Shown here: piece by piece, positions 36,616-48,255 of the stretch | Numbering within the stretch: the first letter of the stretch is position 1 | How the letters are laid out: the number at the start of each line of letters is the position of its first letter | Program-made: the position numbers and the translations under genes | Assembly: GCF_002105155.1 (NCBI RefSeq) | Contig: NW_019028994.1 | Span: 310,001 to 374,000 of the forward strand | DNA length: 64,000 nucleotides | Origin: Lobosporangium transversale | Lineage: Eukaryota > Mortierellomycota > Mortierellomycetes > Mortierellales > Mortierellaceae | Direction of reading: 5' to 3' | Notes under the pieces: model-generated | What the model saw: only the letters and a program-made list of their open reading frames with translations | Databases searched by the model: none | Told to the model about the DNA's origin: nothing

Positions 36616-38630
36616 CTACAGCACCTCCTCTGGTTGATTTTTCAAGGGACACACAAAGGCGACCTTCCCTTCTTCGCCCAGTCGGTAGGCAGTGGGGGCA
36701 AGTATAAAACCAAACAGCTTCTTGCCACCCGTCGCATTCAACGCGACTGAGACAAACATTTTCTTGGCCATCTCGGTGCATGCATGATCCTTCGTGGTGT
36801 CGGCAAGCTTCATCTCAAATAACACCAGTCCTCTTGCTGACACCCATCAACCATTGGCCATGAGCTGAATTGGTAACTATATTCTGCCAAAATCGCAATA
36901 TCCTTAAACTCCTCCTTCTTCCTACGTTGCCTCCATCGGCTTACACCACAAACAATGTCTTGAGAATGTGAGTCCGCCGACCTTTAGGCAGTTGAGCATA
37001 TGCTGCTTCAGAGCCTTGCGGCTCTGGAAAGGATTGTTGCAGTAATTGCATTTGAGTTTTGAGATCCGTTGGCTGATCCCATTATGCAATCCACTCCTGT
37101 GGGTTATGGGGGGAAGCAGTCGTAGCAAGCCCAGCCATACAAAGATGGCAAATAAGCTGGTTGTCTTTGCAATCCCTGATTCTCTTCTGACCTCTCCTCG
37201 ACATGACCGACTATAAAAAAATAAATAAATAAATAAGTAAAAAAAAAAAAGAAAGAGTAAAATAGAAATCTGGCAAAGAAACGAACGACAGGGAGGAGGA
37301 GGCAAAGATAAGAAATAGTGACAAAGGATACTTTGCAAACGGATAAAGGATGCGTAAGCGAGGGAGAAAGGGCGAAAGGAACACGAGAGTGAAAGAGGCA
37401 CGAGAAAGGAATGACAATAGAGAAAGAGGCAAAAGCAAAGGTGGGACGAGAGATGGATCCCAGAAGAGAAGGAAAAAGCTTTTGATTTCTTATCTGAGAT
37501 GCCATATGCACAAGACACATCCTACCAATATTTTCGGCACCAGGTTCCAGAGGACAGGTACGGTGGGTACGGCGCCAACGTGGGCTGGCAGAATACCTAT
37601 ATGTGCCAATAGAACCATATAGCGATGTGAGCCTGCAACCAATTTTTTAGACCAGTATGGAGGCTTACTCGGTAATCTACCTTTTGCAAAAAATGAAGTC
37701 AGGAAAGAGGTAGGAAGTAATAGAGGTAGACAAGGTTGGGTTAGAAGAAGGTGAAAGTAGAAAACCTTGAATCTTATAAATGCCTTATGTTCCTCTTCAA
37801 AAGCCCGATCTGTTTTAAAAAATATGGAGATAGTAGCATATCCTTCATTGTTATCCTACTCAATGATAAAAACTTGAGCGACACCGCTCCTAATAACTAG
37901 ATCCATGTACTTTTTCGCACAGTGCGTGCGCGTCCCGTTTGTAGTGGTTCCCTAACTCAACCTTGAACTGCGTGGCAGCTAGTTCCAGAACAACAGACCA
38001 CAGATAGCGCATCCTTACATTGATCGAGCCAGCATCGGCCATAGCTGGCAAAATGTCATTGACCTTCTGGATGAAGCCAAAGGCAGGGATCCTCCCCTTT
38101 ACCGGCTTCTTATTGTAGGAGCACATGAGAAGCGAGAAAAGGAAGATTGTGTTACTGCGGTTTAGCCGTTCTGGCTAACGATACATAGTAGTGTCGAGTA
38201 TCTTTGCACCTATTCATTACCCTCACTAGCACAGTGGTTATTGCATGTACAAAGCCACTCTTTTTTTTATATTTTATATTTTTTATGTTTATACCCTTAG
38301 TTGTGAAGCCTGATGGGGCAGCGCCAAGCACAGGGCTGCCTCTAAATATTCATTCAGTCACCATCTGAGCGGGAAAGCAGTCGAAGGATGCTCCGAACGT
38401 AGAGAGCAGATTCATATGTAAAGCCATTGCTTCCATTTTGCGTTGCCACTCGGTATCATTGAATGTAAAGGCAAGAGAGTCAACAAGGCATGCCAAGGGG
38501 TTAAATGGTTCTTCGGGGGAACCAGCCAGTTTCTGATGGTCCTCGCTCTCGCTCTTGAGGATGAAAGTGATTGAAGCCCAAATTAGGGAAGTTGATGCAC
38601 GAATGCGCGCACAAACCCTCCCTCTTCCCG
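36616..38630 (-). pseudogene. Decayed multi-exon gene with a C2HC zinc-finger block
   Basis: Several coding-like stretches follow each other on the minus strand. 38630-38350 is open for about 90 codons (ARIRASTSLIWASITFILK...WQRKMEAMALHMNLL). 38126-37890 reads 78 residues (GFIQKVNDILPAMADAGS...). 37690-37490 is the block homologous to 3.82-4.06 kb (VPKILVGCVLCIW). 37070-36922 holds a zinc finger, CNYCNNPFQSRKALKQHMLNC. 36940-36616 reads EEFKDIAILAEYSYQFSSWPM, then after a frame change LVLFEMKLADTTKDHACTEMAKKMF to a stop. The pieces may belong to one gene, but I could not splice them together and do not recognise the product. Stops and frame changes suggest decay. Confidence 0.45.
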
Positions 38631-38766
38631 GATTTCTTTTTGTTTTGCTTGGTCATTCATTCTCTTGTGTGGGACTGCCTTGATCAACATAATTCATTGC
38701 TCACTTCCAATCTAAACACACGCTCTCTTCAACTTTTTGGTTACTCCTGCCATAGCATTCTAATAC

Positions 38767-38775
38767 TATAAAAAG
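38767..38775 (+). promoter_or_regulatory. TATA box of the HMG-box gene
   Basis: TATAAAAAG lies about 190 bases before the ATG at 38966, which would leave a leader of about 160 bases containing a GAAAA-type tract. Confidence 0.5.
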
Positions 38776-38965
38776 GCATCACTCTTGACCAAAAAAAAAT
38801 CTTCCTCAAACCTCATTTCTAATTTACACACCGACCGATCTCATACCTGCCCTTTCTTCAGAAAAAAAGAAAAGAAAAGAAAAGAAAAGAAAAAAAAAAA
38901 AAAAAAAAACCAGAATCACAGCTCGAAATAACATCCAATCCTGTTCTTCTTCTGGATCTTCTTAC

Positions 38966-39298
38966 ATGGCAGAAAGACACACTGGCTTCAGCCCTTCCTT
39001 GGTACGACCGATGCAATTTCGTAACCCGGCAGGCGGCTTTCTACTTTATCGTCGTACTCGTTCAGATGAAGTATCAGCTTTTGCGGAGAGGCCAACATCT
39101 GCTGCTGAAATTTCAAGGATACTTGCAAAACTTTGGAGAAACGAATCATCCGAGACCAAGGCCCGGTATCGAGCTTTGTCAGAGAGACTGCCATCAGAAG
39201 CGGCGCATGCCTACCCTATTTACCATATCCCTCTGCGAAGACAGATCATGGGAAGAGAAGGGGAAAAAAAGGCAGTCGGCATCTTTGCTCGCTTATAA
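38966..39298 (+). CDS. Small HMG-box (MATA-HMG-like) protein
   Basis: Uninterrupted frame of 110 residues. Residues 14-95 fit an HMG box: RPMQFRNPAGGFLLYRR opens it (helix 1), SAAEISRILAKLWRNES is the typical fungal helix 2 (EISRxLxxxWR), and YRALSERLPSEAAHAYPIY gives helix 3 with the closing HxxxYPxY. This is closest to the MATA/SexM-SexP type used in fungal mating and related expansions, and to Ste11/Rox1-like factors. Known family role: minor-groove DNA binding and transcription control. The mucoralean sex-locus neighbours (triose-phosphate transporter, RNA helicase) are not present here, so this is probably one of several HMG paralogues rather than the sex locus. No intron, own TATA-like box upstream. 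Confidence 0.75.
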   Translation: MAERHTGFSPSLVRPMQFRNPAGGFLLYRRTRSDEVSAFAERPTSAAEISRILAKLWRNESSETKARYRALSERLPSEAAHAYPIYHIPLRRQIMGREGEKKAVGIFARL

Positions 39299-39963
39299 CT
39301 AAACCAAACCAGACTAAGCTAATCAAAATGCAGACTTTGTGTTTACTCGAGTATACAGAATAACAATAAAAAAAATTTTTTTTTTATTTTTTTTATTTGA
39401 CTTGACACAGATTTCAGATTTCATCATATTCGTTTCATTCAGCAGATTAAAACCTGTACGTCGTCAACTGTCAATTGAATATATTCATTATTGACGCGTT
39501 TCTTTTTTTAATAAACGCGTCCATCAATGGTTCATTCACGAAACTCAAGAATAGCCTTCGGAGAATAAAAAAAAAAAAAGCATCATTCTTGTAGTCACAT
39601 GCTTCATTATTCTAATTGATCAACGAGACAGAAGACGTTTTAAATGCGAGCGCGCTTGTTGTGTTATACAATCATCAATACAACTGGCTTTTTTTTTTTT
39701 TTCCTTGACTTGAAGGAAAAAAAAAAAAAAGGCCTCTAATAGTTTGATCAAGATATATATTTTTTCTAAGTATATATACCATTTTATCCTTATACGATGT
39801 AAGCAAAGAAAGCTAGATATATGATTTGATGGGGAAAAAAAAGCCTATATAAAAGAAGTTCTTTGGAGCCTCTTTTAACAAGGCAAACCACACCACAGAT
39901 CCGTTTCCTTCTTATTTCTCTCTACAGCCTATTCTTTTACAACCATCAAGTTATTCAAAAAAC
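39299..39963. other. Promoter region of the secreted repeat protein
   Basis: AT-rich with several A and T runs, ending in a leader of about 110 bases in front of 39964. No further gene. Confidence 0.6.
39846..39854 (+). promoter_or_regulatory. TATA box of the secreted repeat protein gene
   Basis: TATATAAAA lies 110 bases before the ATG at 39964. The downstream leader is CA/CT-rich, as in strongly expressed fungal genes. Confidence 0.65.
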
Positions 39964-40890
39964 ATGCATGCCGCACTCAAGTTCACTACCGCTTTTGTCG
40001 GTCTCGCTTGTGTCATCCAAGCTGCTCCCGTGAGTAGCCGCTGTATCGGTGCTGAATGTTCCCAATCCGCAAATTCCGGATCCGTCCTTGTGGGCTCTAC
40101 TACCAATGTGGTCCCATTGACGCAAGTCGTGCCAGTGACGCGCTACCAACCTCTCGTCCAAGCATACGCGCCCATTGTCCAGTCTGCATGCGCTGAGCCT
40201 CTGACGGAGAGCTTACCGTTCTCCAAGGCTTCGCTCCAATATGACCGATTTGGCCCCATGAGGTCCGGTGAGAGATTGATGTTCGAAAGCGGTCGTCGTA
40301 TGCCTTTCGAGCCCATGTTGAGCCGATTCATCAAGCGTAGTGAAGAGGAAAACGAGGCCAGTAAGCACCACATGACCAAGCCTGAGGGATGCGTCCTGGA
40401 TACCAAAGGCACAGAGTCATGTGAGCAAAGCGTACCTGCAAGCACTGTAGATATGGGTTCGATGGTCACTGCGGAGCCCAAAAACGTGATTTTGCCCTCG
40501 ACAGTTTATCAAGGCCACGTCAAGGATAAAGGGCCTGATATCTATGCTGCGCCTGAACAACATAGTGCATTGAGCCAAGCAAATGTGAACCTGGGTTCTA
40601 ACGCGATTGTCCAGCCTGTGACCAAGGTGGTGCCTTCGACCACTTACCAGCCCTCAGTTGAGAACAAGGCTACGATTGTGGAAGCAGCCGAGCCACAAGA
40701 CCAGAGCTTGGAACGATCTTCGGCCTCGTTGGGGTCGACTGTGACGATCCGGCCTGTGACGACGGTCAAGCCCTTGACGATCTATCAACCCAAGATTGAG
40801 AGTTTGCCATTCCGTATCCATGATGAGGGTTGTAAAGTTGTATATGTGCATCCCACTGAGGAAAAGAAGGTTGAATATATCCCCTGGTAA
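39964..40890 (+). CDS. Secreted protein with four imperfect repeats and a Kex2-like site
   Basis: Single-exon frame of 308 residues. The N-terminus is a classical signal peptide (MHAALKFTTAFVGLACVIQA, with cleavage likely after QAAP or QA). The mature part has four degenerate units of about 38 residues around a (L)GS....P.T.V.PST.YQP.V core: near 40075-40185, 40447-40560, 40585-40698 and 40723-40815. FIKR|SEEE at 40332-40337 is a dibasic Kex2-type site between units 1 and 2. Six or so cysteines are scattered. Codon use is strongly biased to C-ending and G-ending codons, with a TATA box, which suggests high expression. No known domain is recognised. It may be a cell-wall or extracellular protein, or a processed precursor. 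Confidence 0.8.
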   Translation: MHAALKFTTAFVGLACVIQAAPVSSRCIGAECSQSANSGSVLVGSTTNVVPLTQVVPVTRYQPLVQAYAPIVQSACAEPLTESLPFSKASLQYDRFGPMRSGERLMFESGRRMPFEPMLSRFIKRSEEENEASKHHMTKPEGCVLDTKGTESCEQSVPASTVDMGSMVTAEPKNVILPSTVYQGHVKDKGPDIYAAPEQHSALSQANVNLGSNAIVQPVTKVVPSTTYQPSVENKATIVEAAEPQDQSLERSSASLGSTVTIRPVTTVKPLTIYQPKIESLPFRIHDEGCKVVYVHPTEEKKVEYIPW

Positions 40891-40907
40891 ACAAGAAAAA
40901 AAAAAAA

Positions 40908-40942
<35 letters not shown>

Positions 40943-42292
40943 TGGAATAATAGCTTGAAAGAGTAGGTGTCCAGACTAGGAACTCTAGTAATGAATGAAT
41001 GAAACAAATAAAAACAGAAATAAAAAGAAAAAAAAGAAAAAGAAAAAGAAAAAGAAAAATAAAAACTAGCATGTTTTTATTTTTCTCTGATCTCGATAAG
41101 CGACGAGTATAAAAATAGGAAGAGAAGAGTAGGGCGCTCAGAAAAGTATAGTCGCGTAAAAAAAAAAATATTCGCCTTTGGTTATTAGGTTTTTGATGTT
41201 ACACGACGCGCGTTTCTAGGACGGCGAGAGAACACGGTGTTCCTGTGCTCCTTTGTGTTTGTGGCAGTGTTTTAAAAGAATAACCCCCTCGCCACTTGTG
41301 GCGATGTGCTCCTGTAACTGTGCCTGTAAATGTGCCATGTGCCATGTGCCGTGCTGTCATGCGTCATGCGAAAAAAAGGCATATTGTTGTTCTCTTCTTG
41401 TGTATATATATGATGCTAAAACAAAAAACAAAAAGAAAAAAAAAAATAGAAACGCCATTCTTTGTTTTTTAATGGCTATGCTGCACACTTTACTATACCG
41501 TTTTAACAATAATAATGATAATAAAAACAATGAGGATTGAGCTGTAGAAATGTCCGTTCCCATTTCCGAGATGGTGAAGTATGATGACAAGTACATGTAC
41601 ACATATATAGTTCATGTAAATGTATATATAGCCTTTTAGTATTCAAAAAAAAAAAAGGGTTTGATCCCAAACAGGAGGTTGATCATGTCCCATGTTCATA
41701 AAGAAAGACGCATCGCTTTCTAAAAGACGTATATAATATATATCAAAAGAGGAAAGAAAAGAAAAGAAAGGAAACAGATATATATCTGTTCAGGTTCAGT
41801 TACTGCACATTATTCCCTACATTCCTCCTCAAAGGGGATTCATATACAGCACCATCTGTATAACATGTAAATCCGTGTTGGATGGATTGGGCCCTGTAGA
41901 TTTTTGGGTGACATTCATGTAAAAAAGAGATCAATCTAAAAATAGAACGCATCTTTTATATTTTCCGTTAATGTTTTTGTCAGCCAAATCAGTCAATCTG
42001 TTGAACCTAAACAAATCCCTCTCTCTGCTGTACGTACTCTCTTTCTCTTTTACTTACACAACAGTCTACATGAACCTGAGTTATTGTTACTACTGGCTGT
42101 GTGTTTTTTTTTTTTTTTTTTTTTTTTTGGGAAAAAATAAAAAAAAAAAAAAAAAAAAAAGGTGGCAGGGTTTGATCGATTTTTGTACAAATATATATTA
42201 TTGGACCCATCGTGATTCTGCCTGCACCATCGTGATTTGTGATCGATCGTAGTTGCACTGCAGGAACAATTGGCAAGGAAGAAGGAAAGGAA

Positions 42293-42346
42293 GGGAAAGG
42301 GAAAGGGAAAGGGAAAGGGAAAGGGAAAGGGAAAGGGAAAGGGAAA
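42293..42346. repeat. (GGGAAA)n array
   Basis: Nine tandem GGGAAA units, pure. Directly behind it comes a T run and (TTG)n. Confidence 0.95.
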
Positions 42347-42357
42347 CAAGGCTTTTT

Positions 42358-42388
<31 letters not shown>
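42358..42388. repeat. (TTG)n array
   Basis: About ten TTG units, 11 bases behind the (GGGAAA)n array. Confidence 0.95.
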
Positions 42389-44008
42389 GTAATAGTCTAT
42401 CCAACTACAGGTATACGTGAACATGTACGATAGACGACAAGAGTTTCTCTTTACCCTCATCATGCATCTGTATTACCTAGGCCTAAGGATTATCTGACGA
42501 GAGCAAATAAACGCAAGAACATGGCTTTTGTAAAACATTGGCAAAGACATGGAGATTGAGCAATTCTTTTTTACTTTTATGAAATGAAATACATGTATAT
42601 ACGCATATATATACAGTAAATGATTGCTAGGATCTAAAACGATGAGAGAAAGACAAATGTATTTGTTCGAGAGCATATAGAGAGTGTAAACAGGACAGGT
42701 AAAGAAGGAGTCTTTTTCTTTTATATATATTTATATGTATATATAAATATGTATAGATATAAATGTATTGACAGTAATGGGGGGTGTTGTTCGGTTAATT
42801 GATAAACAAGTTTATTTTTTACTTGTCAATGTAATACACCCTAAAACAAAGGCGTTGGCGAATAACGAGTTGATGGTGGTGCAAGGTTATAGTAAAAGAA
42901 AGCGAGATGGACAGATGAACATGGCCACTTTAAACACAAGTAAGTAAAAAAGTAAAAATGTTTACATCCAGTTAGCCTGTGCCTGTTGCATAATGTCAAA
43001 TACTTTCACAGCCAAAAGAAAGAAATTTTTTTGTTTTTAATACTGCTGGGAAACTTTAAAAAAAAAAAAAAAAAAAGCCTTTGAATGGTGAATGGACCAT
43101 CATCTTTTAATCTCATCTCTTTCATTTGTCATTCTTCCTCTTCTTCATCCTCCTTCTCCTCCTTTCCAGCTAGCACACAGGCACTTGCTTCTTTCATTAG
43201 CATCCATATCATTTGCCAATTCCACTTTGTCTTTGAGATATAACCCGTGGGGGTGAGAGTGTGAAGAATAACGTTACAGAGGTATGTGTTACATGAGTTT
43301 GGTATATGAACAATATAAAAATGACAATGTATATATTTCTTCCCCCCTAAAGAAGATATCAAACTCATTCCATTCCACTCAAACACTCCACACCATTGCA
43401 CACCAACACATTCATTAATTCAATATACCCTCGTCTTCTCTATTGCTCACAAAGCTACTTTTTCTTTTTCTTTTTCTTCTTCTTCTTTTCTTCTCTTCAT
43501 TCATTCATTCACCCATTCACTCATTCACCCATTCACTCATTCACTCAAGCATCCATCCTTCTTCTCCACATATTTCTGTCCTTTTATTTTTTTTTTTTAT
43601 TTTCTTCTTTCTTCCTTCTCTCTTTACTTTTTTCATTTCCACATTCTTGACACAGCACACTTATTTTTTTTCTGTTCCTGAATAATTTTGAAACAAAACT
43701 CACGACGATCGACCCCAGACTTCGTTCTTTCAAAACCAGACCAACGAACGAATTATATCCCAAAATAGTGTCTGTCCTTCCTTCCTCCCCTCCCCACTCT
43801 CTCTCCTTTGCTCCCCTTGCTCCATCCCCAATATCTCTAAAGAATCAACAGTAACTGAACAATTACTGCAAGCAGGGGAAAAGAAAAAAAAAACAAAAGC
43901 AAAGCAAAGCAAAGCAAAGCAAAGCAAAGGACCTTTAGTCATTTCCTTCCTCCTACCTTTTTCCTCATCCTCTTCTTCCCCTCCCTCCTCCTTTCTATAA
44001 ACCCTTTT

Positions 44009-44023
44009 ATATATATATATAAA
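44009..44023 (+). promoter_or_regulatory. TATA-like element of the chitin synthase gene
   Basis: A TATATATATATATAA stretch lies about 55-70 bases before the ATG at 44078; a second TATAAA lies at 43995-44000. Confidence 0.5.
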
Positions 44024-44077
44024 CGCCCTTTATCTTATTCTTTTTTTTAATAGAATCACCTAATATCAAAATAAATA

Positions 44078-47000
44078 ATGTCTGGCAGACCGAGCGGTGT
44101 GGGGCCCCGTCGAGGGGCGACCCTGAATCGTGGCAAGACCTTGTCTCGGCCAGATCGATTCCAGACTCCAGAGACGATGTTCAAGAAACGAAAGGAGAAT
44201 GAGCCCGCGTCCTGTTGGGTGATTTGTTCCAGAATCGTCACCTGTTGGGCTCTACCCCCGTTCTTACGTTGGGCCGGCATCCATGAAAAACCCGTTCAAC
44301 AGGCCTGGCGTGAAAAGGTCACCCTTTGTTTCATCATCCTGTTGATCGGAGGAATGGTCGCCTTCTTGACCATCGGATTCGCCTTCTTGCTCTGTCCTTC
44401 CGACCAGAGACAAGGTCAACAGAACTTTGTTCGATTCAATGATACTCAAGGTAAAATTTTTTGCTTCTGTTGTCATCAAAACGGATCTAGGAGAAAGGAG
44501 ATAAAGAGAGAGAGAAAAGGAGAGGGAGAAAGGACTAATTGATTCGCAAATTAAAGGATGGATAGTCTCTATGGCAGTTCTCCCCCTTCCTCCTTTCATT
44601 ATCTTTTGCTTTTTTGCTCTCATTCCTTTTTTTTTTTTTTTTTTTACCACAAAAGAGATGGAGAGAGTTGTTGAAAGGAAATTACGGTGTGTGCTATATG
44701 TATCATATTATCAATGTCGATGACAAAAAAAAAAAACTAACCCCCCTTCCTTGGCCTTTGTGTTATAATATATATTTTTAACAACTCCTCAGCTGCCGGT
44801 CTTTATGGTATCAATGGCTATATCTACGACTTCCGCAAAGGTACTTGGCCTCCAGGCTTCAACGCCAGCAACTTCAAACCAGCGGGCGATATCAGCAACA
44901 TCTTTATCCATGGTCGAGACTCAATCAACTGTCAAGGCCTCACCAGTACAGCAGCTCAATTCGATAACTGTCATACCGCTGCAGGAGGATGTAACAATCA
45001 CGTGGCGACCAAGGAATATCTCAACGGCCTGGGGATCTTTGATGACAACAAACGTAAAGCGGGCTATGATTGGAGTCAGATGGGATTGGAGGAACTTTCC
45101 AACTACATGGTCATCGATGGCAATGTCTTGAATCTGGATCGGTATTTCCAACGATATAGACAACCCATCCAAGGAGACGAAATCGATGCCATCTTTCGAC
45201 ATGTCAGGAGCTTACCCATGCCCTCCGGAGGTCGTGATGCCACAAAGCTCTTCTTCCGACGAGAGTCTGTCAAGGCGAATGTGAATTGTTTGGTCGACAA
45301 GTTTGGTGCGGGATTCATCGATAAGGCCACACCGGGTTGTTTCGCCGCAGATCTGTTCATGTATGTGTCCCTGACCGTGGTCTTGGGCATTGTCCTCTCT
45401 CGTTTTGCGATGGCCATCATCTTTGACTGGTTCCTCTCTGCAAAATTGGCCAAGCCTCCGGTCAAGCCCAAGGTCCATACCATGGCCTCGGCCGCATCCT
45501 CTGGTTCATCCATCTCCGGTTCCACCATCGTCGGCTCTGCCGCTTCTGCCAACTCTGGGAAATCAGGTGCCCTGTCTCGATCCCCCACCAACACCAGTAT
45601 TGCCGGTGGAAACGTTTTGGAATTGCACACAGTCTTGTTGGTCACCTGTTACTCCGAAGGTGAATCATCCCTCCGTACCACCATCGAGTCCTTAGCAGCG
45701 ACTGAATACCCCGACAACAAAAAGTTGCTCTTTATTATCTGCGATGGTATCATTACAGGATCAGGCAATGACCGTTCAACGCCCGATATCTGTGCTAGTC
45801 TAATGGAACTCGACCCAGCCTTTGATTCAGAGCCCACGCCCCAGTCCTACATCGCCGTCGCTGCAGGATCGAAACAACATAACCGAGCCAAGGTCTATGC
45901 AGGCTATTTCCGTTGGAAGAACAAACGTGTGCCCACAGTGCTGGTGGTGAAGTGCGGTAATGAGGAGGAACATGAGAAGCCCAAGGCCGGTAACCGTGGA
46001 AAGCGTGATTCCCAGTTGATTTTGATGAACTTCTTCTCACGTGTGACCTATAACGACCGAATGACACCTCTGGACTATGAACTCTTCCGGAAGATTCAAC
46101 ATCTGATGGGCGTTACCCCGGATCGATTCGAGATTGTGTTGATGGTGGATGCAGACACAAAGGTCTATCCGAGTTCATTAAGGCTGTTGATGAACTGTAT
46201 GAATAACGATCCGTTGATTATGGGGCTCTGTGGAGAGACCAAGATTGCGAACAAGCGCCAGTCCTGGGTCACGGCAATTCAGGTATTCGAGTACTACATC
46301 TCACATCATCTTGGAAAGGGGTTCGAGTCCGTCTTTGGAGGTGTGACCTGTTTACCAGGATGTTTCTGTATGTACCGCCTCAAGGCCCGGAAGGGCGATG
46401 ACTGGGTCCCGATTATTACCAAACCGGAAATTGTTCAGGAATATTCACAAAACATTGTCGAGACACTCCATCAAAAGAACTTGTTGCTGTTGGGAGAGGA
46501 TCGGTTCTTGACCACGTTGATGCTTCGTAATTTCCCACACCGAAAGATGATGTTTATGCCCCAGGCGATCTGTAAGACAGTTGTACCGGATGAGTTCAAT
46601 GTGTTGTTGTCTCAGAGACGTCGTTGGATCAACTCTACGATCCATAATTTGCTCGAATTGGTGTTGGTGCGTAATCTGTGCGGGACATTCTGTTTCTCGA
46701 TGCAGTTTGTGATTTTCATGGAGTTGATCGGAACAGTGGTCTTGCCCGTGGCGATGATCTTGACGTTTGTCCTGATTGCTAATCTGGCGGTGATGACGAT
46801 TGAGACGATCTCACAGGCAGTGCCGTTGATCCTGTTGGTCTTTGTCATGACCATGCCCGCGATCCTGATCTTGTTGACGACTCGAAAACTGATTTATATT
46901 GCTTGGATGTTTGCTTATCTCTTGGCTTTGCCTGTCTGGAACTTTATCCTTCCCGTGTACGCCTACTGGCATTTCGATGACTTTTCCTGGGGAGAAACCC

Positions 47001-47521
47001 GCAAGGTGGAGGGAGAAGCCAAGGGAGAAGCTCATGGAAATGCAGATGGAATCTTTGATGCCTCTCGTGTGCCTCTCAAGCGTTGGGATGATTACGAGAA
47101 GGCTCGTGTTCGACAAGTGAAGCGTATCGAACGTGCAGAACGTCAACGGGCTCAGGGATCACCCTATCTTCAATCGGCTGCACCGAGTGTCTTTACGGCG
47201 GATGATAACGAGTCGGATATGATGAGTGATCTGGGTCCACAACAACAACATTATGATTATAACGGTCGTCAAGTCATGAGTACTCCGCTGGTCGGGAACC
47301 AGGCTCGACCTATGATGGGTCTTGGTATTGGACCAGGAGGTCCTCCAGGAGGTGTTCGATTTGGTCCTCCTTCACCTGGCTTCCAGCCCATGTCTCCTAA
47401 TAGCCCTGGTGGTGGCCCTATGCCCACAAGTCCTATGATGCCCCCTCCTGCTAGCCCTGGCGGCATGCGGAGGAATCGCAGTAATGCAGGACAAGGATCA
47501 CCTGCTCCTCCACCACAGTAG
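44078..47521 (+). CDS. Chitin synthase, Chs3-like (class IV type)
   Basis: Two exons (44078-44450, 44793-47521) give 1033 residues. Membrane segments flank the N-terminal part (LCFIILLIGGMVAFLTIGFAFL, residues ~90-110, and LFMYVSLTVVLGIVLSRFAMAI near 315). The glycosyltransferase-2 core has TCYSEGESSLRTTIESLA, VLMVDADTKVYPSS (DxD), GGVTCLPGCFCMYR, LLGEDRFLTTL (catalytic EDRxL near 690) and SQRRRWINST (QRRRW near 730). Five or so C-terminal helices form the translocation channel. The tail is Pro/Gly/Ser-rich. Reaction: transfer of N-acetylglucosamine from UDP-GlcNAc to growing chitin at the plasma membrane. There is no myosin motor, which argues against classes V and VII; a cytochrome b5-like N-terminal domain, as in some class IV enzymes, is possible but not proven. 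Identity certain, class less so. Confidence 0.95.
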
Positions 47522-48221
47522 ATAATAGATATATATATATATATAAAATACCACTGCATATTGTCTGTACACACTACATTATTCCAAAAAAAAATAAAAA
47601 AAAGAAAGAAGGATACAAATAAATATATATATATAATCTCATTCATTGTATATAAAAAAAAAAAAACCAAAAAGGCATGGGCAAAGATAGCAATTGAATC
47701 TCCTCTTTACTCCTTTTATTTTCTTAATGTGTTTCGAATGTTGCCATGTGTGTGTCCAGTAAAGTGTTTAAGATGGAGTTACATGTACAAATATTATTGT
47801 TACACATTAAAGTTTAAAGGGATGCATCATCTACATGTATCAAATTTTATTTTTTTTTTCTTTCTTTTGTACGACTCCTCTGATTTGCTCGTTTTGTTGG
47901 CAAAGTTTAATTATTTTATTTATTTGGTAAGCAAAATGAGAAGAGGCATGTTGATTTGTTTAAAGGCATGCAAGCTAAAATGTAATGCAGATGAATGAAT
48001 AATTGGACAAAAAACAAAAAAAAAAAAAAAAAAAAAAAAATATGTGTGTATGTGCAAAATGGGGAGGAATTTGTTTTTTCCCTTGATAAATGTGTAAAAT
48101 AAAAAAAAAATATAAAAAAAAAAAAGATGGTCTATGTGCATAATAGGAGTAAACAGGGGAGGGGAAAGTAAGGAATGAGTCCAAAACTGTAAATTAAGAT
48201 GAAGCAATCAAAGAGTGCTTC

Positions 48222-48250
<29 letters not shown>
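47522..48250. other. Spacer between convergent genes
   Basis: AT-rich, with A runs at 48017-48040 and T runs at 48225-48251. No gene. Confidence 0.65.

Positions 48251-48255
<5 letters not shown>

Larger units (their letters stand above)
40891..44077. other. Long spacer with many microsatellites
   Basis: 3.2 kb between two genes on the same strand. It holds GAAA and GAAAAA arrays (40895-41060), T/A runs near 42105-42160, a (GGGAAA)n array, (TTG)n, CATTCACC/T repeats (43497-43550) and GCAAA repeats (about 43895-43928). The last 700 bases are CT-rich and are the probable chitin synthase promoter and leader. No RNA gene or protein gene is supported. Confidence 0.65.

Noticed and set aside
42293..42346. 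(GGGAAA)n array considered as telomere-like or centromeric repeat
   Set aside because: Only nine units, inside a spacer full of other microsatellites. It does not match TTAGGG-type telomere repeats.
42050..42463. Long minus-strand frames with poly-Thr, poly-Phe and poly-Pro
   Set aside because: They are translations of homopolymers and (GGGAAA)n/(TTG)n arrays, with no gene structure.
43396..43685. Plus-strand frames rich in Phe, Ser and His before the chitin synthase
   Set aside because: They translate CT-rich leader DNA and CATTCACT repeats; no start context or homology.
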